Positions 15,686 to 23,539 are shown, numbered from the stretch's first letter. The stretch: DNA of 48,066 nucleotides from a virus (IMGVR_UViG_3300042992_001231:1-48066), one strand, 5' to 3'. The notes: a model not told the origin generated them from the letters alone. A program made the numbers and translations.

Positions 15686-15718
15686 CGTGGTAGGTGTTTG
15701 TGTTCGTTGTTGAGAATG

Positions 15719-15750
15719 CAAAGATGGGGGTATGCCTTTCAAATATGCAA
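15719..15750 (-). promoter_or_regulatory. Promoter P3, Bacteroidota type
   Basis: Minus strand TTG (15750-15748), 21-bp spacer, CATCTTTG (15726-15719). The block from the operator at 15779 through promoter and leader to the ATG region is almost the same as the P4 block, so the two promoters probably arose by duplication or recombination. Confidence 0.72.
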
Positions 15751-15767
15751 GCGAAAAGGCAAAGAAA

Positions 15768-15779
15768 GTGACGAACGGT
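15768..15779. promoter_or_regulatory. 12-bp operator candidate next to P3
   Basis: GTGACGAACGGT on the plus strand, just upstream (in transcription terms) of P3 and abutting the stop codon of the NinB-like gene. Identical to the site at 13131-13142. Confidence 0.5.
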
Positions 15780-16238
15780 TCAAGCCAGCCGAACGTCCCC
15801 AGCCGCGTTCGGGTCCGGGATGTCGAGGTCCAGGGTGTCCATCGCCCACTTGCGGACGTGATCGATGTACTCGGTCATCTCGCCCGTGGTCAGGTTGCTG
15901 GTGCTCATTACGATGTCCATGCACTCCCCGGTCTCCGTGCTGATCACCACCGTCCTCCGCAGCCAACGCTGGGCGCACATTTCGTGGACCTGCTCATCTG
16001 TGATCGGGCCTCCGTGCGGGCCGTTGATGCCGCTCTCCCGCATGGTCATGGCAAGAAGCCGAATGCAGACACCCCGGTAGTACCTGCGCTGGGGGTTGCT
16101 GGTGTAGTTCCGGCGCGGGCGGATGCAGACCTCGCATTGACTGCCTTCGAGTTCTCGCATCAACTCCTTGACCGCATGGGTCACAAATCGCCCATCGGTC
16201 ACACGATCGGGATAAAATACGTCGGTCTTCTTCGCCAT
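15780..16238 (-). CDS. NinB-like recombination protein (putative)
   Basis: A 152-residue protein. The pattern VKELMRELEGSQCEVCIRP, RRYYRGVCIRLLA, then LTTGEMTEYIDHVRKWAMD near the C-terminus resembles lambda NinB/Orf, a single-strand-DNA-binding recombination mediator, including the closing helix with aromatic residues and an ending of DLDIPDPN. It lies in a module with RecT and an exonuclease, which agrees with this role. The match is by eye and needs a profile search. Confidence 0.6.
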   Translation of the reverse strand: MAKKTDVFYPDRVTDGRFVTHAVKELMRELEGSQCEVCIRPRRNYTSNPQRRYYRGVCIRLLAMTMRESGINGPHGGPITDEQVHEMCAQRWLRRTVVISTETGECMDIVMSTSNLTTGEMTEYIDHVRKWAMDTLDLDIPDPNAAGDVRLA

Positions 16239-16288
16239 GGTTGCTCACTGGGGTTTGGGGCACCAGCCTGTCCGGTGCCCCGGTTACA

Positions 16289-16891
16289 CTATACCGGCTC
16301 CCCAAGTTCCAGCACTGCCCCCTGCCCGAGCTCCGGCGCGTCCTCGAAGTTGATGGTCGCCTGTGCAGGAGCAGCGCACTTGCCCTCCAGGTACTCCCAT
16401 GCCTCGGCCTCCAGCGTCTGCAAGTGGGCATCCACCTCGGCGCTGAACTTGTACTTCTCCTGCGGGCTTCCCAGTTTGATGCCGGGGCAGCAGTAGTTCT
16501 TCACCCGGCCGCACCGCAGCTTCTTGGTGCCCTGGATGTGGACACCGATCGGCTTGTCATCCTCCTCGCCCTCCTCCTCGAAGCCTCCACCGCTCAGGGT
16601 GACGCTGGTGACGGTGACCTTCTCGATCCCCTTCAGTGTGCCGTCGAACGAATGGTTGGCCTTGGGCTCGGGCGTCTCCTCACCGAAGATCATCCAGTGC
16701 TCCGCGAATGGACCGAACGCCGCCTTCATGTCCTCGTGGATCAGCGCGTCCGAGGTCCGCTCCTCCGTGTTCTTTACGTAGGTGCCGCTCTCGCTGTTGA
16801 AGTACACGTCCGTCCACGCGATGGTGGCCCCTCCGTTGTTGTTCCGCTTCACCTTCCGCAGAAGGCGCTTCTTGTGCTGCAAATTGCTCAT
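16289..16891 (-). CDS. Hypothetical protein, possible ssDNA-binding accessory
   Basis: A 200-residue protein with a basic N-terminus (KKRLLRKVKRNNNGG), a central beta-rich region, an acidic loop GGGFEEEGEEDDKP near residue 105, and three cysteines in RCGRVKNYCCPG. An acidic segment ending a beta-rich region is loosely like phage SSB-type proteins, but the acidic stretch is not terminal. Position among replication genes supports a DNA-metabolism role at most. Confidence 0.55.
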   Translation of the reverse strand: MSNLQHKKRLLRKVKRNNNGGATIAWTDVYFNSESGTYVKNTEERTSDALIHEDMKAAFGPFAEHWMIFGEETPEPKANHSFDGTLKGIEKVTVTSVTLSGGGFEEEGEEDDKPIGVHIQGTKKLRCGRVKNYCCPGIKLGSPQEKYKFSAEVDAHLQTLEAEAWEYLEGKCAAPAQATINFEDAPELGQGAVLELGEPV

Positions 16892-17130
16892 GGTTTGTTC
16901 TGGGCCAGTTGTTGTTGAATCATCGCGGCGGCCTGTGCCCTTTGTTTCGCATCGATGATCATGGAGCCTTTATACTGGGTGGTGTGGTCGGCAAGCGCGT
17001 GGCCTTGGTCCGTGTGCAGGGATACCCGCCACCGTCCGTCATAGAACGCTTCAAGGCGGTAGATGCCCCACTCACACCACTGCGAGTTCGCGGTCGATGG
17101 TCTCCAAAGAAACGGTTGTGGGGTGCTCAT
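16888..17130 (-). CDS. Hypothetical small protein
   Basis: An 80-residue protein, Trp-rich in the first half (CEWGIYRLEAFYDGRWRVSL), with a C-terminal helix ending QQQLAQNKP. Overlaps its neighbours by 4 bp. Unknown. Confidence 0.6.
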   Translation of the reverse strand: MSTPQPFLWRPSTANSQWCEWGIYRLEAFYDGRWRVSLHTDQGHALADHTTQYKGSMIIDAKQRAQAAAMIQQQLAQNKP

Positions 17131-17459
17131 TTGCTGAGAAGGTAGGACTTGTTGCAGTTAGTGCACCGGCGGCCTGGTGGCAGGGATGCAAAGACGTTCT
17201 TGCTGACCAGTCGCCAACGGCCAGGTATTTCGCCGCAGTTGATCTGGTTCAGTGCGCTGCACATGGTCGAGGCGGTCCAGTGCAGCTTCTTCGCGCTTGG
17301 TGGTGTGGATTCGCGGTCCTTCAGGTATATTACCTTGACGAAGCTATGCCGGTCAAACTCTGGCATCGGCCAACCCATGGCGCGAATGGTGTCTGCCATC
17401 GGCTGGCGCTCTAGCACCCACTCGCCGTCCGCGTTGTGGCAGTTGCTGGGGATGGTCAT
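17127..17459 (-). CDS. Hypothetical protein with C-terminal CxxC
   Basis: A 110-residue protein starting at ATG 17459. The C-terminus has RRCTNCNKSYLLSK, a half zinc-finger-like motif, with other cysteines at CHNADGEW and NQINCGE. A small nucleic-acid-binding role is possible. The frame upstream of the ATG is antisense-like. Confidence 0.6.
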   Translation of the reverse strand: MTIPSNCHNADGEWVLERQPMADTIRAMGWPMPEFDRHSFVKVIYLKDRESTPPSAKKLHWTASTMCSALNQINCGEIPGRWRLVSKNVFASLPPGRRCTNCNKSYLLSK

Positions 17460-17743
17460 CAGTTCACAAGCTGAATCCGTGGCTTCATGCTCATCTTGGC
17501 GATCGCGTCGGCGACCAAGCTGCTGATTCCGAGGTTCAGGTGCGGCTTGTCCACCGGCAACTCCACGGCGAAGTACTCCGGATCCTTCTGCATGCCGCTG
17601 GTGAACTGGAGCGTGATCTTGGCGGGTATGTCGCCCAGGTGCATGCCTGCCACGCCGATGTGCATTGTCACCTTGTGCTCGGCGCACAGGCGGCAAAGGT
17701 CGAGCAGGCTGAAGCCGGGCTTGGGTACGGGGATTTTGATCAT
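17459..17743 (-). CDS. Hypothetical small protein
   Basis: A 94-residue protein starting at ATG 17743. Pro/Lys-rich start (MIKIPVPKPGFSLLDLC), then alternating beta segments. It overlaps the next gene by 1 base and the previous by 4. Unknown. Confidence 0.6.
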   Translation of the reverse strand: MIKIPVPKPGFSLLDLCRLCAEHKVTMHIGVAGMHLGDIPAKITLQFTSGMQKDPEYFAVELPVDKPHLNLGISSLVADAIAKMSMKPRIQLVN

Positions 17744-18126
17744 GGGAGTTCTTCGGGGTTTGGGTTGTTGCTCACTTTGGGTATCTGAACTTGGATGGCC
17801 TGCTTGATGAAGGCCATGGTGTCGCCGGTGCAAAGCGTCCGGGGCATGCAGCGGATGATCGCCCAGCCCATGCAAGCCGCGTAGTTGTACTTCTCGGCAT
17901 CCTTCACGAATCCTGCGCCGCTGGTGTGACGGCCTCCGGTGAAGACGCCGCCCTCGATCTCCAGCGCTACCCGGTACTCCGGCCATGCATAGTCGAACCG
18001 CCAGCGGCGCGTGCTGTGGAACTGGAGCTCGGCCTTGGGGTCCGGGATGCCGACAGCCTTGCAGTAGGCCCTGAACTTAAGGTCCTGCAAGTTCCGCTCC
18101 TTGGCCTTCTGCTCCTTGGTCTTCAT
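17740..18126 (-). CDS. PD-(D/E)XK-type endonuclease (putative)
   Basis: A 128-residue protein starting at ATG 18126 with a basic, Lys-rich N-terminus. The core reads WRFDYAWPEYRVALEIEGG, giving the FDYAWP...ALEIEGG pattern of a PD-(D/E)XK nuclease, followed by RHTSGAGFVKDAEKYN and GWAIIRC, as in Vsr/VRR-NUC-like phage nucleases. It probably cuts branched or mismatched DNA in replication or recombination. The small size matches such phage enzymes. Confidence 0.78.
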   Translation of the reverse strand: MKTKEQKAKERNLQDLKFRAYCKAVGIPDPKAELQFHSTRRWRFDYAWPEYRVALEIEGGVFTGGRHTSGAGFVKDAEKYNYAACMGWAIIRCMPRTLCTGDTMAFIKQAIQVQIPKVSNNPNPEELP

Positions 18127-18377
18127 GGCTTCATCCCCATCAGCAGGGGCTTTAAGGTAGGGCGCTGCTTGGATGTCAGCAGGCGGTCCAAGTGTTCCTC
18201 GTTCGTTCGGCACCAGTTCGCCACCCGCACGTCATCGGCCACGGGGTAGCTGCGGATGAAGTCGGTGGCAACGTCGACGGCGCGGTTGATCGGTTGCCAG
18301 TCCGAGCGGCCCTTCTGAATCTGGACCAGCTTGCGGCGGCTGTTGGTGATGCTCTGGAGGGTGTGGAGTAGTGCCAT
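18123..18377 (-). CDS. Hypothetical small helical protein
   Basis: An 84-residue basic helical protein between the DnaB gene and the nuclease gene, overlapping the latter by 4 bp. It includes SRRKLVQIQKGRSDW and ends KPLLMGMKP. Not recognised. Confidence 0.6.
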   Translation of the reverse strand: MALLHTLQSITNSRRKLVQIQKGRSDWQPINRAVDVATDFIRSYPVADDVRVANWCRTNEEHLDRLLTSKQRPTLKPLLMGMKP

Positions 18378-18379
18378 GG

Positions 18380-19744
18380 TCAGAAGGGCATGGGTTCGTC
18401 TGTTGGTCCTGCGAATGATTGGCCTGTGCTGGTGTCATCCCGGAACCGTGCGCAGTAGGCGTCAAAGCGCACCCGCACGTTCGTGGTGGGGCCGTTGCTG
18501 TTCTTGGCAATGATCAGGTCGCCCCGGCCAACGGTGCTGCCGTACTCGTCCTCGGTGATGTTGTAGTACTCGGCCCGGTGCACGAAGATCACCACCTGCG
18601 CGTCCTGCTCCGCTGCTCCGCTGTCTCGCAGGTCGGTAAGCTCCGGGCGCTTGTCCGGCCGTCCGGTAACGCTGCGGCTCAGTTGGTGCAGCACAATCAC
18701 CGGGATGTCGAACTCGTTGGCGATCATCTTCAGGCCCCGGGTCAAGGCCGCCACCCGGTCCTTCTCGCCCTTTGGCGGTGTGATCCAGTTGAGCTGGTCG
18801 ATGTAGACCGCCGTGATGCCGTGGTGCTTGACCATCCGGGCCACCTCGCTGCGGATCTCCCCGAGGGTGATGCCAGTGGCGAAGTTCACCTGCATGGGCA
18901 TCCCGCTGTACTTGGGCAGGTGTTCGTGGATGCTCTTGATCTGGCCGGGGGTGAATTCCCCTTTCAGCAGGACCGGGATCGGGATGCCCGTTCCCATGCT
19001 CACGAACCGGGCGTTGGTCTTTTCCTTCCCGAGCTCCAGGCTGAACAGGGCGGTGGGGTGCTTCGCCTCGCAGGCGGCGTATATCATGGAGAACGCCGCC
19101 GAGGTCTTGCCCATGGCCGGGCGTCCTGCGATGATCGTCAGGTCCCCGCGTCCCCATCCTCCGGCCAGTGCTTCGTCGAGCGCCTTGATTCCGGTGCTGT
19201 GCCGGGGGATCACCGGCTTGTCCAGGTTCTCCACGTGCTCCCGTGCGACCTCGCCGATGGCCTCTCCGGTCTTTCGGGCAATCTGCTCGATCATGGTTTG
19301 AATTCGCCGCTCGGCAAGGTCGGCAACGTCGAAGGCATCGTTCTCCGGATCCATCCCTTCGCGGGCGCTCTCCTGGCTGATCCGCACCACCTCGCGGCTG
19401 ACCCAGTACTGCATCACGATATGGGCGTGGTGCTGGATGTGGGCCGTGGATGCCATCTCGGTGCTGTACTTGCTCAGGTCGTAGACGCCGCCCACAATGT
19501 GCAGCGTGTTGCTCTTGCGCATCCGGTCCAGCACGGTCAGCGTGTCCACCGGGTGCCCTTCTTCGTGCAGGTCGTAGGCTGCTTGGTACACGGCGCGGTT
19601 CGATGCGTGGTGGAAGTGCTCGGGCTTCAGGGTACCGGCCACCTCGATTATCGCGCCACGGTCCAGCAGCACAGCGCCAACCACAGCCCGCTCCACTTCC
19701 GGGGCGGAAGGCATTGGAATTACGTCGGCCAGTTCGTTGCTCAC
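18380..19744 (-). CDS. dnaB: Replicative DNA helicase, DnaB family
   Basis: A 454-residue protein from a GTG start at 19744 that overlaps the upstream stop (GTGA). The N-terminal domain (residues about 10-110) begins PEVERAVVGAVLLD and has the usual helical pattern. The RecA-like domain has Walker A GRPAMGKTSAAFSM, Walker B AVYIDQLNWI, and the VLHQLSRSVTGR and DLRDSGAAEQDAQ motifs with the arginine finger region. The length is standard. It acts as the hexameric replicative helicase of the phage fork; the two upstream genes probably supply initiator and loader. Confidence 0.95.
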   Translation of the reverse strand: MSNELADVIPMPSAPEVERAVVGAVLLDRGAIIEVAGTLKPEHFHHASNRAVYQAAYDLHEEGHPVDTLTVLDRMRKSNTLHIVGGVYDLSKYSTEMASTAHIQHHAHIVMQYWVSREVVRISQESAREGMDPENDAFDVADLAERRIQTMIEQIARKTGEAIGEVAREHVENLDKPVIPRHSTGIKALDEALAGGWGRGDLTIIAGRPAMGKTSAAFSMIYAACEAKHPTALFSLELGKEKTNARFVSMGTGIPIPVLLKGEFTPGQIKSIHEHLPKYSGMPMQVNFATGITLGEIRSEVARMVKHHGITAVYIDQLNWITPPKGEKDRVAALTRGLKMIANEFDIPVIVLHQLSRSVTGRPDKRPELTDLRDSGAAEQDAQVVIFVHRAEYYNITEDEYGSTVGRGDLIIAKNSNGPTTNVRVRFDAYCARFRDDTSTGQSFAGPTDEPMPF

Positions 19745-20154
19745 TTGGTGCGCAGGTGTTCGTTGTAGTTGTGCTCCTCCACGGCCGCGTCCATGTCCTC
19801 CATCCACTGGCACAGCAGCGGGTAGGTGAGCTTGTGGCCGATGGTCTTCTGTTGCATCCCCCGGCGCACGCCCATGATAATCGTGCCGATCGGGCGGCCT
19901 TGGTATTGGTCAATGAACAGGTGGGCCATCTCCACCAGCACGCCGGGCTGCATGCCCCCGCCGAGCATCATGTCGGACTGGGTGATCACGGCGGCCACGG
20001 CCTTCACCGCGTTCTCCTGCCCGTGCTGCACCACCATGGCCTTGAGCGATGGCGTGGCGACCGCTTCAGGGATGTTCGCGGGCCGCAAACTGATCATCGA
20101 GAATCCGCTGGACGGCTGCGTGCTTTTCGTCGGGGCTGTATTGTGCGTTTCCAT
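19741..20154 (-). CDS. Hypothetical protein, possible helicase loader/accessory
   Basis: A 137-residue protein starting at ATG 20154, overlapping the initiator gene by 89 bp and the helicase by 4. After a Ser/Thr/Pro-rich N-terminus it is helical, with MAHLFIDQYQGRPIGTIIMGVRRGMQQKTI. The position between initiator and DnaB is where phages often encode a loader or accessory; no family is recognised and no Walker motif is present. Confidence 0.65.
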   Translation of the reverse strand: METHNTAPTKSTQPSSGFSMISLRPANIPEAVATPSLKAMVVQHGQENAVKAVAAVITQSDMMLGGGMQPGVLVEMAHLFIDQYQGRPIGTIIMGVRRGMQQKTIGHKLTYPLLCQWMEDMDAAVEEHNYNEHLRTK

Positions 20155-20842
20155 TGGTGCGGGGTTGTTGAGGTTCAAACATTCCAGTCCATCCTTGGGC
20201 CATGCTGTGCTCGATTGCGGCGACTGCCCGGGCTTCGCCAAGGCCCACGCACTTCTTCACGAAGGCATCCATCCCGGTGGGCGTCAGCTTGGACTTCTTC
20301 TCCTTCCGGTACTGCGTCCACCGCTTGATCGCTGACCACATCGCCGGGGTCACTCCTGCCGGGATGATCTCGGGCTCGTGCACGCGTTCCTTTTTTCTCA
20401 GAGTTAATACTTCACCTTCTACTTCACCTTCTAATGGGTCACCCATGGGTGAACCCATTGGTTGACCGTTTGGTTTATCCTTTGGTGAACCCATTGGTTT
20501 ACCCTTGGGTTTAGGTTTACCCTGCCTCGCAGCTACTGCCAAAAGGCTCCGTTCCCTTTGACTGGCGCGGAAAGCATCGCTATTCGACCGGGTGCTTTCC
20601 AGCTTGTCGTTCACCCAGGTATCGTCCGGGCCCTCTGCCCACTTCTCTTTAATCACCGGCCAGGCTTCCATGACCTTGGGTGCGATCCGGGTCAACCGTT
20701 GGGTGTCCCGTGGTATGCCCCTGCGGTTTACCCATGACCAAGCGATCAGCCGGATGTGAACGCCGACCTCCTCGTCGGTCCAGTCCATGACATCGGTCAG
20801 GAAGTCCCCTGCGTAGAATTGGAAGGCTGGTGCCTTGCTCAT
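20066..20842 (-). CDS. Replication protein, DUF1376 (YdaU)-like
   Basis: A 258-residue protein. Residues 1-50, APAFQFYAGDFLTDVMDWTD followed by GVHIRLIAWSW, are the DUF1376 N-terminus typical of phage replication initiators. A Lys/Gly/Pro/Met-rich low-complexity linker (about residues 108-142) is followed by a C-terminal helical domain with RWTQYRKEKKSKLTPTG and HSMAQGWTGMFEP, the usual replisome-organiser ending. Upstream of DnaB, it probably binds the origin. The linker DNA carries near-repeats that could be origin iterons. Confidence 0.85.
   Translation of the reverse strand: MSKAPAFQFYAGDFLTDVMDWTDEEVGVHIRLIAWSWVNRRGIPRDTQRLTRIAPKVMEAWPVIKEKWAEGPDDTWVNDKLESTRSNSDAFRASQRERSLLAVAARQGKPKPKGKPMGSPKDKPNGQPMGSPMGDPLEGEVEGEVLTLRKKERVHEPEIIPAGVTPAMWSAIKRWTQYRKEKKSKLTPTGMDAFVKKCVGLGEARAVAAIEHSMAQGWTGMFEPQQPRTNGNAQYSPDEKHAAVQRILDDQFAAREHP
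20433..20519. repeat. Short direct repeats, candidate origin iterons
   Basis: Within the linker of the DUF1376-like gene, GGTGAACCCATTGGTT occurs at 20449-20464 and 20485-20500 (36-bp period), with related ACCCATGGG and ACCCTTGGG words around them. The stretch is richer in A/T than its flanks. Phage origins often lie inside the initiator gene. Confidence 0.45.
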
Positions 20843-20967
20843 GGGTACAAAAGGGATCCGCCCCCATGTTCACCTTCGGCAGCGGCTACTCTGCGTCGGG
20901 TGCCCATGAGGGCGGGGTTATTTCGTTGGGTGTATGTCATCGCTGGTAGCCGACAGCGTGGAAGCAC

Positions 20968-21858
20968 TCAGGCTTCGGGTGCAAGTATAGGGACTTCCGC
21001 CGCCTCTGCAAGCGCGTCCTTCAAGATTTCAGCCTCGGCGGGGTCGCACTCCTCCAGGTAGGCGAAGATGGCCGTGAGCCGATCATCCACCTCACAAGCG
21101 AACGCCCGCACCCGAGCCTCCATCCGCTCGATGAACTCCTCGTCCCGCTGCACCCGGATCTGGACCATCCACATCGAAGGCGGGAAGCGGTTGTCGAAGC
21201 TCACGAAGTCGCACCACTGGCGACCGCTTACCCATAGCTGTCCCTGCACCTGCTCGAAGTACTCCTCGGGCAGTTCCCGGGCCATCCATGTGGCCAGATG
21301 GGTCTTGCTCTCCGGGCACTTGATCTCCAGCAGGCCGGGGCCGTCCGGGTCTCCTTCCACGAACCCGTCAGGCGTTGCGGCGATGCGCGTGTCCCGCAGG
21401 ATCAGCATCTGGGCCTTGCGAACATCCGCGAAGTTGACCGCAGCGTAGTGGTCGAAGGCATCGGCCTCCGTATCGTTCCCGTGGTCCATGGCTGCGGACT
21501 TTCCGCCTGCCTTATCCCGTCCGGTGACCGCCGAGGCGACAATCTCCATCATGTAGGACCGGGCCGTATCACCCCAGCAGTAGGTTCCGTTGCGCTCGGC
21601 CGCTTCCATGACCATCTGGCCAAGGCCGTCGACCTCCACCTTCTGCCCGGCGCGGGGTCCGGTCTTCAGGACCTTGTACCGCTCGGCCTCGGACACCAGA
21701 TGCGCGTGGTCCTGCACGAACTTCCGGGGCGGCGTGCGGGGCGGCGTCATCACGTCCGCGAACCGTGACCCGGTCACCTTGCCGCGTCGGACTTTGGCCC
21801 ATGCGGTGGGGTTGCTCTGTACCGGGCCAAGGATGATGTTGTCGGGGTGCCAGATCAT
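20968..21858 (-). CDS. YqaJ-type viral recombinase / exonuclease
   Basis: A 296-residue protein. The PD-(D/E)XK layout is clear: AMDHGNDTEADAF (the G-x-x-x-E helix), TRIAATPDGFVEGD, LLEIKCPESKTHLATW and EYFEQVQGQLWVSG, matching lambda-exonuclease/YqaJ enzymes that resect double-strand ends. It overlaps recT by 4 bp, forming a two-component recombination system. A gap of 125 bp to the next gene (20843-20967) holds no convincing promoter. Confidence 0.92.
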   Translation of the reverse strand: MIWHPDNIILGPVQSNPTAWAKVRRGKVTGSRFADVMTPPRTPPRKFVQDHAHLVSEAERYKVLKTGPRAGQKVEVDGLGQMVMEAAERNGTYCWGDTARSYMMEIVASAVTGRDKAGGKSAAMDHGNDTEADAFDHYAAVNFADVRKAQMLILRDTRIAATPDGFVEGDPDGPGLLEIKCPESKTHLATWMARELPEEYFEQVQGQLWVSGRQWCDFVSFDNRFPPSMWMVQIRVQRDEEFIERMEARVRAFACEVDDRLTAIFAYLEECDPAEAEILKDALAEAAEVPILAPEA

Positions 21859-22817
21859 GACCAGAGGCGGGTTCGAATGCCCTCCCAGAAGGCGATGTTG
21901 ACGCGGCCCTTCTTCGCCTCCTCCACGAGCTCCTTGTGCATGGCGTCCTTGTCCTGTCCCTTGTAGTCGTCAATCAGCGCCCGAACCTCGGCCATGATCT
22001 CGGTCTGCTTGGCCCGGTCCTCCGATCCCGCAGCGATGCCCGTGGGCCCTGCAAGGTCGAACCCTGCGTTGTCAAGTTCGACAGCCTCAAGGAATGCCTC
22101 ACTCTTGGGCGTGCGGGGGATGTACTTCTGCAACCGCTTGAGCAGGGACTTGCGCGCCATCTCGCCCTCCCAGTCATTGTAGACCGATCCGCTGGCGTTG
22201 TCCGACTTGCTGCGGATCTTGCGAAGCTCGTCGGCCCCCATGTGCTCGGGGATGATCGAACCGTCCGCGAGGGTCGCCATTCCGTAGACCCCGATGATTA
22301 CGCCCCGCTCCTTGGATCGGGTCCAGTAGGGCTTGTGGACGGTTGGCCGCTTGGTCACAAGGTCGAACTCGAACTCGTCACCCTGGTACACCTCGTGCAC
22401 CTCAAAGGACCGGACCGCTCCGGTATCCGTGGCCACCTTCATCAGGCCCATGTAGGAGGGCTCAGGCATCGCCCGCTTCTCCCACTTGTCCGCCTGCCCC
22501 GGCGTCTTGATCTTGATATTCCGGGGAATCAGGTAGACCTCCTTCTTCACCGGGTTGAGGCTCAGGCCCGAGGATGCGACGGCCACCAGCACACCCACGA
22601 TGCTGTTCTGGGTGCATTCCTGAAGGGCCGGGGTATTGTTGACGGCCGCCAGCAGGAAGGATGCCTCCTGCATGAACCGCTCCTTGCTGCCGAACATGGC
22701 GATGCAGCGGTCCTCAATCGGCCGGAAGCGTTCCAGCGCCTTGTCGTTGGTGGTTGGTGGTGCCGGTGGCGGCGCTTGGGTTGCCGGTGCGGCTTGGTCT
22801 TGTGCCTTGTCTGTCAT
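21855..22817 (-). CDS. recT: RecT-family single-strand annealing protein
   Basis: A 320-residue protein. A Pro/Ala-rich N-terminus is followed by the RecT core: TPALQECTQNSIVGVLVAVA, then GLSLNPVKKEVYLIPR, then PSYMGLMKVATDTGAV and GWATL-like IIGVYGMATLADGS. The C-terminal part is helical. It anneals complementary single strands made by the adjacent YqaJ-type exonuclease. The length agrees with the family. Confidence 0.93.
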   Translation of the reverse strand: MTDKAQDQAAPATQAPPPAPPTTNDKALERFRPIEDRCIAMFGSKERFMQEASFLLAAVNNTPALQECTQNSIVGVLVAVASSGLSLNPVKKEVYLIPRNIKIKTPGQADKWEKRAMPEPSYMGLMKVATDTGAVRSFEVHEVYQGDEFEFDLVTKRPTVHKPYWTRSKERGVIIGVYGMATLADGSIIPEHMGADELRKIRSKSDNASGSVYNDWEGEMARKSLLKRLQKYIPRTPKSEAFLEAVELDNAGFDLAGPTGIAAGSEDRAKQTEIMAEVRALIDDYKGQDKDAMHKELVEEAKKGRVNIAFWEGIRTRLWS

Positions 22818-22847
22818 GGTTGCTCAGTGTTGTGCCTCTCGGCGGGT

Positions 22848-23117
22848 TTATGCTTTGGTCACCTCCACGATGTCCCGGAGGAGCTTGATGCCGAAGAAGT
22901 CGGCGATGCGCTTGATATGGCGCGGGTGGCAGCGGGTCAGGGCCTCGCCCCGGTCCCAATAGCCGATCAGCGTGCGCTTACGGGACCGGCTCAGGGGTTT
23001 GCCGCCTTGTGGCCCGATGCCTGGCTCGTCGTCGGGGAATACGGCGTCAAGGAATGCGGGCCAGTCCATCGGGTTCTTTCGGCCTTCGATGGCCTCGGTG
23101 ATCTTCAGTCTTTCCAT
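22848..23117 (-). CDS. Small HTH regulator (putative)
   Basis: An 89-residue protein. The C-terminal part, LIGYWDRGEALTRCHPRHIK followed by RIADFFGI, resembles a Cro/XRE-like helix-turn-helix. It is the first gene after promoter P2 and therefore early. As the only apparent HTH regulator in the genome it is the best candidate for binding the 12-bp sites beside P2, P3 and P4. Confidence 0.65.
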   Translation of the reverse strand: MERLKITEAIEGRKNPMDWPAFLDAVFPDDEPGIGPQGGKPLSRSRKRTLIGYWDRGEALTRCHPRHIKRIADFFGIKLLRDIVEVTKA

Positions 23118-23155
23118 GGGGTGCTGTGACCGGGTTGGTCTGTTTGGTCACGGCG

Positions 23156-23187
23156 CAAAAGTAAGGCGGCGCGTTGCATATTTGCAA
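23156..23187 (-). promoter_or_regulatory. Promoter P2, Bacteroidota type, early operon
   Basis: Minus strand TTG (23187-23185), 21-bp spacer and a perfect TACTTTTG (23163-23156) matching TAnnTTTG. It precedes the HTH, recT and replication genes. The core shares GCTTGCA with P1, P3 and P4. Confidence 0.78.
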
Positions 23188-23199
23188 GCACGCCGCCGC

Positions 23200-23211
23200 A
23201 CCGTTCGTCAC
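23200..23211. promoter_or_regulatory. 12-bp operator candidate next to P2 (inverted)
   Basis: ACCGTTCGTCAC on the plus strand is the reverse complement of the sites at P3 and P4. It lies 12 bp upstream of the P2 -33 element. Confidence 0.5.
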
Positions 23212-23218
23212 AAAGTTG

Positions 23219-23539
23219 CTACTCTGTGGGTTTGAATCCTGCGGCAAATAGCAGCTTGACAAGCTGGCCGTTGATGTCCTTCCAACATCCTGTGCAATAC
23301 GCTCCGTCGCACTCCATGTTGGCTGGTCGCATCATTTCGTCAAGGCCATTGCCCACTGCACGGCATAGCGCCTCAAGTTGCTCAATGCGCTCCGCGTCCT
23401 TGGCGCGGGCGGCTTCGTATATGCCCTTTGCGTACTTCAATGCACGCGAAGCTTCGTAGCGGCTCGGAATGGTGTACATCCAATCAGCGTACCGCTCAAT
23501 CTCATCATCGCTCAACAGCGGCTCTCGTTTGTCGCTCAT
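23219..23539 (-). CDS. Hypothetical protein with cysteine cluster
   Basis: A 106-residue protein from ATG 23539. Helical N-terminal half (DDEIERYADWMYTIPSRYEA) and a Cys-containing segment MECDGAYCTGCWKDING that may bind zinc. It is transcribed from P5, alone, between lysis and early regions. Unknown function. Confidence 0.68.
   Translation of the reverse strand: MSDKREPLLSDDEIERYADWMYTIPSRYEASRALKYAKGIYEAARAKDAERIEQLEALCRAVGNGLDEMMRPANMECDGAYCTGCWKDINGQLVKLLFAAGFKPTE

Noticed and set aside
15780-16238. HNH endonuclease from the paired cysteines (CEVC)
   Set aside because: No HNH histidine/asparagine pattern follows; the overall pattern fits a NinB-like protein better.
18462-19913. Second long minus-strand frame overlapping DnaB
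   Set aside because: The product is Arg/Gly/Pro-rich with no motifs, while the other frame has a complete DnaB sequence.
20843-20967. Promoter in the 125-bp gap upstream of the DUF1376-like gene
   Set aside because: No TAnnTTTG with a spaced TTG was found on the minus strand; CCCTTTTG near the start lacks the TA.
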